Positions 25,678 through 34,608 of a stretch of 64,000 nucleotides of DNA are shown piece after piece. The DNA lies in assembly GCF_013294015.1 (NCBI RefSeq), contig NZ_JABSNO010000012.1, positions 1 through 64,000 of the forward strand, in the 5' to 3' direction. Both the position numbers and the translations under genes were made by a program. The notes beneath the pieces are model-generated. The model worked only from the letters and a program-made list of their open reading frames with translations, was not told the DNA's origin and searched no databases. This DNA comes from Frigoriflavimonas asaccharolytica (GTDB lineage Bacteria > Bacteroidota > Bacteroidia > Flavobacteriales > Weeksellaceae). The stretch's first letter is position 1. Each line of letters opens with the position of its first letter.

Positions 25678-28188
25678 TTACAATTTGCTGATATTGCTTC
25701 TCAATCTTGTATTTATTTTCACCAATTCATACCAAATTACTGATAAAAAACCGATACCGATACAGATCAATAGGTCTAAAATATCAGGTTGCTCAAACCC
25801 AAAGAAGTCAGTGAAAACTGTAACGAAAAGCAATAGTGCCGTGGTAAAAATCGTAATGCCAATCATGAGATAAATTAAATTGTTCTTATATTTTAAAGTA
25901 GTAAATATAGAATAGTAAAATGATCGATTGACAAGGGTAAGAAAAATATTGGCAGCAATTAGGACTGTAAATACCATTGTTCTGGTATGTGCTTCTGTAA
26001 ATTCTCGATGTACAGCGTATTGGTAAACCATTAAAGTTCCAACTGTAATTGTTAAACCTTGTATAATGCTTGTTGTCAGTTCTTTTCTATTGAAAAATGT
26101 GGTGGTAAATGGTCTTGGTTTTTGCAACATTATATTTTTTTCCATCGGTTCGTTTTCGAAAATGATGGAGCAAGTTGGTCCCATGATCAATTCTAAAAAA
26201 ATGATGTGAACTGGCGATAGTATATTCGGGAAAACCCAGCCTAAAACCAATGGAATAAAGACGGTAAGTATTATGGGAATATGTATGGAAATAATATATT
26301 GTATGGCTTTTTTTAAGTTGGTATATATTCTTCTGCCCATTGCAACAGCATCTACCATTTTAGATAAATCGTCTTCTAAAAGAATGAGTGATGCTGCTTG
26401 TTTCGCTATTTCTGTTCCCTTTTTTCCCATTGCAATTCCAATGTGAGCGGCTTTCAAAGCGGGACCATCATTTACGCCATCTCCCGTCATTGCTACAATT
26501 TGGTTATTGGCTTTCAAGGCATTTATAATTCGCAATTTTGCTTCGGGAAACATTCTGGTGAAAATATTGGTGTGCATTACTTTCTGCTGCAAATCTGCAT
26601 CCGATAATTGCATCAGTTCGTCTCCAGAAAGACTGTTTTCGTAACCTTTAAAATTAATTTGCTTTGCAATGGCAGTTGTAGTTTTGGCATTGTCTCCTGT
26701 AATTATCTTTACAGCAATACCAGCTGCGTAAAAATCTTGTAAAACGCTTGCAATATTCTTTTTCGGTGGATCGTAAAATGCTACAATTCCTTTAAATATA
26801 AACGGAAATTCTTGCTGAGTTTCGGGGAAATTATTTCCTTTAAAATTGCTTTCTGCAACGGCCAAAACTCTGTAACCTTCGCTAGTTATCGTTTTTATAG
26901 CTGTTTCTATTTGATCTTTTTCAAATTTTGATAATTGGGAAATAGCCATCAAAGCTTCTGGTGCTCCTTTGGCCGCGATTATTCTTTCACCCTTATCATT
27001 TTCAAAAATGTGCGTCATCATCGGAGGTTTTCCACCTAATGGATATTCATGGATAATTTTGAAATTAGGACGTTCATCATTTTCAAATAAATCTTCATAA
27101 GCATTGTGCAACGCAATTTCCATGGGATCAAAAGGTATAGGTTCACTTGCCCACATTGCTATTTTTATAAGATTTTTTTCATCTTCTTTTGGTTCAGCAG
27201 GAGAAATTACTTGTAGAGAAGCCATGGAAAATACTTTTGCCAAAGTCATTTTATTTTCGGTGATGGTTCCAGTTTTATCTGTGCAAATTACTGTAGCAGA
27301 ACCTAAAGTTTCTACGGTTTTCATTTGCTTCACCACAATTCCCATTTTCATTAATCTCCACGCTCCAATTGCCATAAATGCTGTAAATGCCATCGGAATT
27401 TCTTCTGGCAAAATGCTCATTGCCAAAGTAAGCGCCTTCAGCAAGCTATCTATTATATCATAGGAATGGAAATAATTAATTCCCCAAACAATTACAAAAA
27501 CGACAGCGCCAAAAATCACTAATTTTTTTACAAAATTATTTATTTGTAATTCTAAGGGAGTTTTTTCTTCCTTAATGCTTTCTAAGCTTTTCCCGATTTT
27601 GCCTAGCTTAGTTTCATTACCAATATGAGTAATTTCTACAATTGCTAAACCGCTTGCAACCGTAGTTCCTTTAAAAACAAGTTGATTTTCTACAGATTTA
27701 TCTTTGAAAACCGCAAATGATTCGCCCGTAAGAATAGATTCATTAACCGAAAAATCATTAGAATGAATAATGTTTCCATCTGCTGAAATAGATGTGCCTT
27801 CTTCTACAATCAAGTAATCTCCAATTACTAAATCTCCACTTCTTATTTCTTCTATTTCATAATTTCTGATTACTTTACAAGTGGGTTGGGATAAATTTTT
27901 TAATTTTTCTAAAGCATTTCTACTTCTCGAATCTTGATACAAAGAAATAACGGAAACAATAATAATTGCGGATAAAAGAAAAAATCCATCACCAAGATTT
28001 CCACTCACAAAATAAATAAGTGCAGCAACTAATAATAAAATAATCATTGGCTCTTTTGCCAAGCTTTTTATTGCAGCTACTATTTCATTTTCCTTTTTAT
28101 AATTCAATGAGTTTGGTCCAAATTCCTTTCGAGCTAGCAAAACTTGCTCATTGGTCAAACCCTTAAAATTGAAATTATTTATAGGCAT
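25678..28188 (-). CDS. cation-transporting P-type ATPase
   Basis: Predicted 836-residue P-type ATPase. The actuator motif TGES is at 154-157, the M4 motif is ILPEEIP (259-265), the phosphorylated aspartate is D304 in DKTGTITENKM, and a TGDGVNDGPALK hinge motif appears late. The domain order and ten membrane segments fit the P2 class (Ca2+-type and relatives). The M4 PEEIP sequence differs from the PEGLP of eukaryotic pumps and is usual in bacteria. The ion could be Ca2+, Mg2+ or Mn2+; I cannot choose. A TATATTTG box lies 44 bp upstream of the start. Confidence 0.92.
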   Translation of the reverse strand: MPINNFNFKGLTNEQVLLARKEFGPNSLNYKKENEIVAAIKSLAKEPMIILLLVAALIYFVSGNLGDGFFLLSAIIIVSVISLYQDSRSRNALEKLKNLSQPTCKVIRNYEIEEIRSGDLVIGDYLIVEEGTSISADGNIIHSNDFSVNESILTGESFAVFKDKSVENQLVFKGTTVASGLAIVEITHIGNETKLGKIGKSLESIKEEKTPLELQINNFVKKLVIFGAVVFVIVWGINYFHSYDIIDSLLKALTLAMSILPEEIPMAFTAFMAIGAWRLMKMGIVVKQMKTVETLGSATVICTDKTGTITENKMTLAKVFSMASLQVISPAEPKEDEKNLIKIAMWASEPIPFDPMEIALHNAYEDLFENDERPNFKIIHEYPLGGKPPMMTHIFENDKGERIIAAKGAPEALMAISQLSKFEKDQIETAIKTITSEGYRVLAVAESNFKGNNFPETQQEFPFIFKGIVAFYDPPKKNIASVLQDFYAAGIAVKIITGDNAKTTTAIAKQINFKGYENSLSGDELMQLSDADLQQKVMHTNIFTRMFPEAKLRIINALKANNQIVAMTGDGVNDGPALKAAHIGIAMGKKGTEIAKQAASLILLEDDLSKMVDAVAMGRRIYTNLKKAIQYIISIHIPIILTVFIPLVLGWVFPNILSPVHIIFLELIMGPTCSIIFENEPMEKNIMLQKPRPFTTTFFNRKELTTSIIQGLTITVGTLMVYQYAVHREFTEAHTRTMVFTVLIAANIFLTLVNRSFYYSIFTTLKYKNNLIYLMIGITIFTTALLLFVTVFTDFFGFEQPDILDLLICIGIGFLSVIWYELVKINTRLRSNISKL

Positions 28189-28231
28189 TTAGAAATATTT
28201 TTTGTTGAAATTTATGACTGAAATCAATACA

Positions 28232-28239
28232 CAAATATA
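28232..28239 (-). promoter_or_regulatory. -7 box of the P-type ATPase gene
   Basis: CAAATATA on the plus strand reads TATATTTG leftward, a full TAnnTTTG match 44 bp before the start codon. No clear -33 TTG. Confidence 0.4.
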
Positions 28240-28317
28240 GCTCGTTTTGAGATGATTTTCCCTACGAACATCAGCAAAAAATATAATGTTTAAATATATT
28301 TATAAAAAATAGAACCT

Positions 28318-29466
28318 CTATTTCCCCTTATTAGTTACAGATTGAAAAAATCTCTCCACAGAATACATAGATAATTGTCCAGCTGGTCCGTTTAGATTGT
28401 ACTCAAAACCATGTGTTCCCCACGGAATTGTGAGCAGATAATTTTTTACGCCATGTTTGTCTAGTTCTTTTTTCATTGCTACACTTTGGATGTGCCAAAC
28501 GTGAGCATCATTAATCCCATGAGCTAGAAATGTGGGTGTAGAATTAGCTTTTACATGAAATAATGGAGATTCTGCATTGTATCTTTCTGGTACTTCCTCT
28601 GGTGTACCGCCCAGAAAATCCCTTTGCACAAGTTTGGAATCCATAATATTGATATTATCTGGATGTTTGTAGCTCCATGGCATTGCAACGGCGCCATAGA
28701 ATGCTGCAACCCCTTTCACGCCGCTTTCATTTCCTGTATACGCCATCGTGAGAATTATTTGTGCTCCTGCAGATCTGCCGAGCATTACAAAATTTGTGGT
28801 ATCAATTTTTAATTTTTGAGCATTTGCTCGCAGCCATTTGAAGGCGGAATGCAAATCTTCTTGTTGCGCCGGACTTGGATGTTTCGGAGCCAATCTATAA
28901 TTAATAGTAGCAACTTGATAACCAACATTTGCAAAATAATTATTTACTGCAGCTATTTCGCTGTTGTTTCCTTGTTTCCAAGATCCACCATGAACAACCA
29001 CAAGACAAGGGCGAATACCGGGAAGCGCAGATGGTGTAAAATTTAGTTCCAATTTTTCACCTTTTGGTTCTGCGAAAGTATAGGTTTTGAAAGGGATGTC
29101 TTTTGCACCATTTCCAGTAAACATTTGGAAAAAACTGAAGGGCTTTGTTTGATGAAAACCCATCATATCTGTATCTTTTATCCCATAAGCTTTTTCTAAT
29201 TCTTGTGGCAATGTGCTGCCTACATTGTAAGCACGAACGATTGGCGAAGAAAGGATAAAAAAAGTAATAAGACTCAAAATGATGGAGGAATATCTCATTC
29301 TTTTAGCATAGAAACTCCAGACTGTTAATGCTAAAGCAACGAGCATGAAAATCCAAGGAAATTCTGGTACTGCGATTCCTGCATACCAAGTACTTTGACT
29401 GGGAACCGGAAAAAAGTTGACGAGTGAAAGTATGAAAAGAAATAAGATGAGGATAATTCGTATCAA
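28318..29466 (-). CDS. membrane-anchored alpha/beta hydrolase (esterase/lipase type)
   Basis: Predicted 382-residue protein with three hydrophobic segments in the first 95 residues, then an alpha/beta hydrolase. HGGSW gives the oxyanion hole of the hormone-sensitive-lipase-like or BD-FAE class, and LGRSAGAQII holds the nucleophile. Late HGINDAHVW carries the acid and WGTHGFEY the histidine. It should hydrolyse small esters at the membrane. The direction and gaps do not tie it to an operon. Confidence 0.85.
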   Translation of the reverse strand: MIRIILILFLFILSLVNFFPVPSQSTWYAGIAVPEFPWIFMLVALALTVWSFYAKRMRYSSIILSLITFFILSSPIVRAYNVGSTLPQELEKAYGIKDTDMMGFHQTKPFSFFQMFTGNGAKDIPFKTYTFAEPKGEKLELNFTPSALPGIRPCLVVVHGGSWKQGNNSEIAAVNNYFANVGYQVATINYRLAPKHPSPAQQEDLHSAFKWLRANAQKLKIDTTNFVMLGRSAGAQIILTMAYTGNESGVKGVAAFYGAVAMPWSYKHPDNINIMDSKLVQRDFLGGTPEEVPERYNAESPLFHVKANSTPTFLAHGINDAHVWHIQSVAMKKELDKHGVKNYLLTIPWGTHGFEYNLNGPAGQLSMYSVERFFQSVTNKGK

Positions 29467-29590
29467 TGGATTTGGTTTTAAAATTTATATACGAGAAAAT
29501 TTATTTAATAGACTTTTTTTTACAATATAGTTTATTATAATCTATTTTCGCCTAAGATATATCCAATTCCAAATTTGCGTTTTAGCAATT

Positions 29591-30148
29591 TCACAAAAGT
29601 TTTATGCTTTTATTCATCAATTCTTTTACTTCATCATTTCTTGTAATCATTAAATTTTGAAAACCTAGTAAAGAAATTTTTGCACAAACTTCTGCATCTG
29701 CTCCAGCTCTGTGATGATTGAAAGAAATTTGATGTGCATTCGCAAGATTTTTTAGCCCAAAACCTTTGAAATTTTTCCAAGATTTTTTTGCAATTGCGAT
29801 ACTGCATAGATAATTTAGTTTTGGCTTATAAAATCCATAATGCTCCAAACAGCTCCGCAAAACTCCCGCATCAAAACTTGCATTGTGTGCTACCATCAAA
29901 TTGCCAAACATTATTGGTTCTAGCTCATGCCAAACTTCATCAAACGTGGGTGCGTCTTTCACATCTTCTGGCGAAATACCATGAACATTAACATTGTGAA
30001 AATTAAAATAGGGATAAGATGGCGGTTTTATCAGCCAACTTTTGGTTTCTTTTATTTCGCCGTTTTCTACGATACAAATTCCAACTTCGCAGGCGGAATT
30101 TCTTTGTCCTGTTGCAGTTTCAAAATCTAATGCGATAAAGTCTATCAT
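29591..30148 (-). CDS. DEDDh 3'-5' exonuclease (DnaQ/PolC type)
   Basis: Predicted 185-residue exonuclease. The first acidic motif is ALDFETA (D8, E10), the second includes VAHNASFDAGVL, and the third is NHHRAGADAEVCA, giving the DEDDh set. The remaining part is a short helical tail. Related free-standing proteins trim DNA or RNA 3' ends, or act as proofreading-like subunits. It is encoded 4 bp after the alpha/beta hydrolase gene at 30153, so the two may be cotranscribed. Confidence 0.92.
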   Translation of the reverse strand: MIDFIALDFETATGQRNSACEVGICIVENGEIKETKSWLIKPPSYPYFNFHNVNVHGISPEDVKDAPTFDEVWHELEPIMFGNLMVAHNASFDAGVLRSCLEHYGFYKPKLNYLCSIAIAKKSWKNFKGFGLKNLANAHQISFNHHRAGADAEVCAKISLLGFQNLMITRNDEVKELMNKSIKLL

Positions 30149-30152
30149 ATAT

Positions 30153-30920
30153 TTACTCTAAAATCGTTTTCATTTCCCTTTGATATAAATCAAAAGTATG
30201 CAAATCGCTATGATTTCCATTTTCTATTTCTATAAATTTTTTCTCAATTTGAGGTTGAGATTTCTCAAAATTTTCAAATAATTTTTTACCAGATTCTATG
30301 GGAACTACCACATCTTTTGTCCCATGGAAAATATACAGCGGAACTTTTATTTTTTGAATGTATTTATCAGATTCAAAAATATAAGTCATTTTTGGTTTTA
30401 TCTTTTGCGTAGCATATTCTGGAATCCAACGTGCAGCCATATCTTGAAGATTGCAAAAAGTACATTCTAATATCACTTTTTTTGGCGAATTTTCTGAAGC
30501 TATTTTTGCGGCAAATGCTCCACCAAGACTTATCCCGTAAACGATAATTTGATTTTCTCGATAGATTTTTTTAAGATAATCATAACAAAATTGCGCGTCT
30601 TCAAATAAAATTTTTTCAGATTTTGGACCCGTGCTTTTTCCGTAACTTCTATAGTCCATTACCAAAATATCATACCTAAAATCTGTAAATGCAGAAGCTT
30701 CTTTTCCCCATCTTACCAAATTTCCTGCATTCCCGTGAAAATATAAAATTACGCCTTTTGAGTTTTCAACGGTGAAATGGAGCGCATTGATATTGCCATT
30801 ATTTGATGTTTCAAAATTTAATTCTTTAAAGTTTTTATCAAAGAAATATTCGTAGTTGGAATCTAATTTAATGGGTAGAAAAACAACTTTTTCTTGTAAA
30901 TATTGAAGGATTTTGCTCAT
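30153..30920 (-). CDS. alpha/beta hydrolase, paralogue A
   Basis: Predicted 255-residue hydrolase of the ABHD13/17-like serine hydrolase family. YFHGNAGN (60-67) forms the oxyanion hole, YGISLGG has Ser131, D203 follows HGTKDVVVP, and H237 is in IENGNHSDLH, so the triad is complete. There is no membrane anchor. It is a tandem paralogue of the next gene upstream (30948-31805), 27 bp away, and shares VMDYRSYGKSTG with it. Confidence 0.88.
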   Translation of the reverse strand: MSKILQYLQEKVVFLPIKLDSNYEYFFDKNFKELNFETSNNGNINALHFTVENSKGVILYFHGNAGNLVRWGKEASAFTDFRYDILVMDYRSYGKSTGPKSEKILFEDAQFCYDYLKKIYRENQIIVYGISLGGAFAAKIASENSPKKVILECTFCNLQDMAARWIPEYATQKIKPKMTYIFESDKYIQKIKVPLYIFHGTKDVVVPIESGKKLFENFEKSQPQIEKKFIEIENGNHSDLHTFDLYQREMKTILE

Positions 30921-30947
30921 CTCAATCGGAAAATTTCTTGTAAATAA

Positions 30948-31805
30948 TTATTTGCGATGGCTATAGTTAAAGCTTGTAGTAGAGGAATCCATATAATTTA
31001 ATCTGGGATCAAAAATTTCTTCCATTGCTTTGTGGTATTCTTCAAACTGATGAATGTCTATATGTCCGGCTCCTAAAATTACATACAATCTAGTAAGTTT
31101 CGGATTAATTTGTGAAAGTTCTATCGCTGTTTTTATTGGCACTAAGTTGTCATCTGTTCCGTGTAGAATTTTTATCGGGCAACGCACATTTTTTAAGTAA
31201 TGATGTGTGGGAAAATTAAATTTCATAAAAGGTTTTGCAGGCATAAATGGCAAATAGCGGTGTATCGTTTTTTCTAATGAGAAAATGGGCGAAGTGAGAA
31301 TGAGCATTTTCGGACTATTTTTAGAAGCTAATCTTGCTGCAAAACCAGTTCCTAAACTTCTGCCATATACAAAAATTTTATCTTCAGAAAATTCTGTTTT
31401 CACAAGATCATAGATGAATTGAGAATCTCTTTTCATAGCATCAGTATTCCTTTTACCAGTGCTTTTTCCAAATCCACGATAGTCCATCATTACTACATCG
31501 TATTGCAATCTGGTGAAATCTATAGCGAATTTTCCCCAACCTTTAATGCTTTTTGTATTCCCTTTCAAATAAATTACAACCCCTTTCGGTTTTTCAACTT
31601 TAAAATGTAGATAGTTAATTTGTGCATCTTTTTCGGGAAAAACTGTCTTTTCTTCTGCTACCAAATTTTCATAAGCAAATTTAAAATCTTGCGGCAATTT
31701 CTCTGCTTGAAAAAAAAATTTGTGCTGGAAGAAATATATCAAAATTCCAATCGCCAAAATAGAAATGACGATGATGCTTGCTATTAAATAATAATTGATG
31801 TGCAT
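30948..31805 (-). CDS. alpha/beta hydrolase, paralogue B, membrane-anchored
   Basis: Predicted 285-residue protein with an N-terminal membrane helix (about 5-25), then the same fold as its neighbour: MMDYRGFGKSTG, GRSLGTG with Ser150, HGTDDNLVP (D219) and GAGHID (H248). Where the neighbour has HGN, this one has YLKGNTK (K81), so the usual oxyanion-hole histidine is a lysine. It may still be active with a changed mechanism. Length is longer mainly because of the anchor and a C-terminal tail. First gene of a probable three-gene unit with 30153 and 29591. Confidence 0.82.
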   Translation of the reverse strand: MHINYYLIASIIVISILAIGILIYFFQHKFFFQAEKLPQDFKFAYENLVAEEKTVFPEKDAQINYLHFKVEKPKGVVIYLKGNTKSIKGWGKFAIDFTRLQYDVVMMDYRGFGKSTGKRNTDAMKRDSQFIYDLVKTEFSEDKIFVYGRSLGTGFAARLASKNSPKMLILTSPIFSLEKTIHRYLPFMPAKPFMKFNFPTHHYLKNVRCPIKILHGTDDNLVPIKTAIELSQINPKLTRLYVILGAGHIDIHQFEEYHKAMEEIFDPRLNYMDSSTTSFNYSHRK

Positions 31806-32023
31806 AAAAATGGAATGAAAAGAAATTTTAATGAAAATCTTTCCTATTTCAAAAGTACAAAATTTAATAGTGAGATAAATTATCTAAATTCATTTTAAAT
31901 GGTTTTGTGAAAAATGCTCTATCCATTTTTTTTATTTCAAATGGTTCTAGGAAAATGTTATGCTACAATCTATTTTTAATTTTTTATCATTAAAATTTAT
32001 ATCTTTTTTCAAATGAAAAAAAA

Positions 32024-32050
32024 ACCCTCACAATATAAAAAGATGAGGAT
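32024..32050 (-). terminator. weak terminator after the YdcH-like gene
   Basis: Reading leftward, CCTCA and TGAGG (5 bp) form a hairpin followed by a run of nine T residues. The stem is short, so the call is tentative. Confidence 0.4.
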
Positions 32051-32061
32051 TAGATTTTTTG

Positions 32062-32298
32062 CTAATTTTTAAGAAGATACACGTGAATTTCATCTTTTAA
32101 TCTTACGCGTTCTACCCGCAAATTATTTAAGATGTCGTCGGTTGCAGGTTCTGCATCACTTTCTATTCTATAGATTTCGTGATCTAACTCATCATACTTC
32201 GTAAATAAAATTTTGAAGTGATTGTCTTCTAATTTCAAACTTTGAATTTTTTGTTCAAACTCTGGAAATGCTTCCGCTAAATTGTGCTTTTTGATCAT
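32062..32298 (-). CDS. YdcH-family (DUF465) small protein
   Basis: Predicted 78-residue helical hairpin protein. HNLAEAFPEFEQKIQSLK, then DNHFKILFTKYDELDHEIYR and a second helix ending RLKDEIHVYLLKN match the DUF465 pattern. The family is widespread and uncharacterised. A single-gene unit with a weak terminator behind it. Confidence 0.88.
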   Translation of the reverse strand: MIKKHNLAEAFPEFEQKIQSLKLEDNHFKILFTKYDELDHEIYRIESDAEPATDDILNNLRVERVRLKDEIHVYLLKN

Positions 32299-32686
32299 AT
32301 CTATTTGTTTTAATTAATTATATAAATTTAGCAAATATTTAGTTTATAAAAAAGGACAAATGTCAGTATAGGGAAAATTTAAAATTAAAAACTGAAAGGT
32401 CTCTTCGGTTTTCAAGTAAATTTTAAAGGTAATTGGAAATTTGGGAATTGCTTTAAAAATTTACAAAATTTATATCTGTATTCGAAGTGCAAAAATCTGC
32501 GGAAAAAGTTGACGATAAATGTAAAGGGCGTCTTTCCAACCTTAATAGAATCTTATGCACCGGATATTTTCCAAGTTTTAAATCATATTGAAGGAACTAT
32601 AATGAGTAAATTTCCTTTCCACTGTTGCAAATATTATAAAAAGAATTTATCTAAATAGAAGAAATATTGCAACCGAGACGATGTTT
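32299..32686. other. gene-poor gap with an open frame lacking a start
   Basis: 388 bp between two leftward genes. The only structure is a forward frame at 32389-32658 without a start codon, listed separately. No hairpin or consensus promoter was found apart from a TATTTG-like word upstream of the YdcH gene. Confidence 0.35.
32389..32658 (+). pseudogene. possible coding remnant without a start codon
   Basis: A forward frame is open for 89 codons, ends at TAG 32656-32658 and follows a TAA at 32386. It contains LFGFQVNFKGNWKFGN and KGVFPTLIESYAPDIFQVLN, which looks more protein-like than random AT-rich sequence. There is no ATG before position 32603. It resembles no family I know. It could be the 3' end of a decayed gene or chance. 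Confidence 0.25.
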
Positions 32687-33655
32687 CTATTTTCCCAAGA
32701 AATGCTTAAAAACCAACCATTTCTGTTGGTAATAATTTTTTATTTGATGGCTTCCACGAAGTTTCCAAGTTGCAGGTATTGCAAAATAAAAAGCAAAATG
32801 TGCTTTTATAACTGCTGTGAAATGTGCAAAACCTTCTTTTTTAGCTATAAATATAGCTGCTAATCCGTCTAAAACTAATCGAGTTGGTATCACCCAAAGT
32901 AGAGTAGAGAATGGTAGATTTTTTACGAGCATGCTAAGATTATTTCGGAAATTTAAAAATGTTTTCCTTGGATTGGTTTTGTTTAAAGTTCCACCACCAA
33001 CGTGATAAATAGTCGATTTATGGCTATAATAAATTTTTCTGCCAGCATTTTTTAATCTCCAACAGAGATCTATTTCTTCTTGATGCGCAAAAAAACGTTC
33101 ATCAAAACCATTTTGTTTCCAAAAATCTACAGACCTTATAAATAACGAACAACCAGATGCCCAAAATATTTCTGTTTCGTCATCATATTGACCGTTGTCT
33201 TTTTCGGTATTTTCAAAAATTCTCCCCCTACAAAATGGGTAGCCCAGATTGTCTACAAAACCACCTGCAGCTCCCGCAAACTCAAAAAACTCGCGATTTG
33301 TAAAGCTTAAAATTTTCGGTTGAACTGCTGCAATATTTTCATCTTTTTCAAATAATTCTACAATTGGTGAAATCCAGTTTGCAGTAACTTCTACATCGGA
33401 ATTCAATAGACAAAAAATATCTGCAATTATGGTTTTTAAACCTTCATTGTAACCACCAGCAAAACCATAATTTTTTTTATTAATAATTACAGAGATTTCT
33501 GGAAATTCTTGTTTAAGAAAAGCTACCGAATCATCCGTAGAAGCATTGTCAATCACATAAATTTCTGCAATTTGAGAATGGATAATAACTGTTGGTAAAA
33601 ATTTTTCTAACCAATTTTTACCATTGTAATTTAAAATTGCAATTGCTACTTTCAA
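32687..33655 (-). CDS. family 2 glycosyltransferase
   Basis: Predicted 322-residue GT2 enzyme of the rhamnosyltransferase-like kind: VAIAILNYNGKNWLEKFLP at the start, YVIDNASTDDSV, then NYGFAGGYNEGLK and LLNSDVEV, which carries the sugar-nucleotide and metal aspartate. QEEIDLCWRL gives the acid-base region. A hydrophobic stretch near 270-300 may be an interfacial or membrane anchor. It is encoded 4 bp after the lipid A acyltransferase-like gene, so both probably act in envelope glycolipid synthesis. Confidence 0.9.
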   Translation of the reverse strand: MKVAIAILNYNGKNWLEKFLPTVIIHSQIAEIYVIDNASTDDSVAFLKQEFPEISVIINKKNYGFAGGYNEGLKTIIADIFCLLNSDVEVTANWISPIVELFEKDENIAAVQPKILSFTNREFFEFAGAAGGFVDNLGYPFCRGRIFENTEKDNGQYDDETEIFWASGCSLFIRSVDFWKQNGFDERFFAHQEEIDLCWRLKNAGRKIYYSHKSTIYHVGGGTLNKTNPRKTFLNFRNNLSMLVKNLPFSTLLWVIPTRLVLDGLAAIFIAKKEGFAHFTAVIKAHFAFYFAIPATWKLRGSHQIKNYYQQKWLVFKHFLGK

Positions 33656-33659
33656 GATA

Positions 33660-34538
33660 TTACGAGATATATTTTTTTATCAAATGATTGTATTTCCATT
33701 TTCTATGACTCCACAAATAATTTGCAGGATTATTTTTGATGGTTTGTTCCAACATGTTATGAAATTTTCTGACCACTTCATATTCCACAAATTTTTCTCC
33801 ATCTGGCAAAATTTTGTAATAATTTACTTGATAAAAGCCGCGTTTGATCTTTTTCATATCACAGTACACAAACTCTAAATTCATGCGAGTTGCCAGTTTA
33901 TCATAACCTATGAATGCAGGTGTTCTTTGGTGCAAAAATTCCAAGCCAACATCTACATGGAAATGATTGGGCGTTTGATCTGCCACAAACATATAGATGG
34001 AATTGCCATCATTTTTGTTGCGAAATATATGCTTCACTACATCATTAGCTTCTATACTTTCATTACCGAAACTATTTCTGATTTTCTTTAATTTTTCTTC
34101 CCAAAAAAGATTTTGCATTTTACGATATACGGGAAAAGAATGCTTCTGTGGTACAACAGTTGCGAGTGCTGTTATCCATTCCCAATTAAAAACATGACCG
34201 CAAAGCAATATGATATTTTTTCCGTCGGCATTTGCTTCCGAAAAAATATTTTGATTGATATGCTGCACTCTTACACGTAAATTTTCTGAAGATATCGTGA
34301 AAGATTTGATAGTTTCTACGATATAATCTGATAAATTTCTAAAAAATTCTTTGCTAATTTTCTTTACTTCCTGGTCACTTTTTTCTGGAAAAGAATTTTT
34401 GATATTATTAAAAACTATTTTTTTTCTGTATCCAGCAATGTGGTAGATTAATATAAAGAGCATATCCGAAAAAAGATAAAGCACTTTCAACGGGAGTTTA
34501 GAAATAAGAAGGACAATTTTGAATAAAAATTTCATCAT
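33660..34538 (-). CDS. lipid A lauroyl-type acyltransferase (LpxL/HtrB family)
   Basis: Predicted 292-residue inner-membrane enzyme. The N-terminal helix is hydrophobic, and LLCGHVFNWEW gives the H-x4-E catalytic pair (H115, E120). The rest includes VADQTPNHFHVDVGLEF and PAFIGYDKLATRMN, usual for the family. It adds a secondary acyl chain to lipid A. The frame starts with two ATG codons (34538 and 34535). A TAAATTTG box 8 nt upstream predicts a very short leader. The glycosyltransferase gene follows directly. Confidence 0.9.
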   Translation of the reverse strand: MMKFLFKIVLLISKLPLKVLYLFSDMLFILIYHIAGYRKKIVFNNIKNSFPEKSDQEVKKISKEFFRNLSDYIVETIKSFTISSENLRVRVQHINQNIFSEANADGKNIILLCGHVFNWEWITALATVVPQKHSFPVYRKMQNLFWEEKLKKIRNSFGNESIEANDVVKHIFRNKNDGNSIYMFVADQTPNHFHVDVGLEFLHQRTPAFIGYDKLATRMNLEFVYCDMKKIKRGFYQVNYYKILPDGEKFVEYEVVRKFHNMLEQTIKNNPANYLWSHRKWKYNHLIKKYIS

Positions 34539-34546
34539 AGAAAATG

Positions 34547-34554
34547 CAAATTTA
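34547..34554 (-). promoter_or_regulatory. -7 box of the lipid A acyltransferase gene
   Basis: CAAATTTA on the plus strand reads TAAATTTG leftward, 8 nt before the first ATG. No -33 TTG at 20 nt. Confidence 0.45.
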
Positions 34555-34608
34555 CTTAAAATTTACCTTCTAAATCTAACAATCTTGTTTTTTGATATAA
34601 AATAATGA

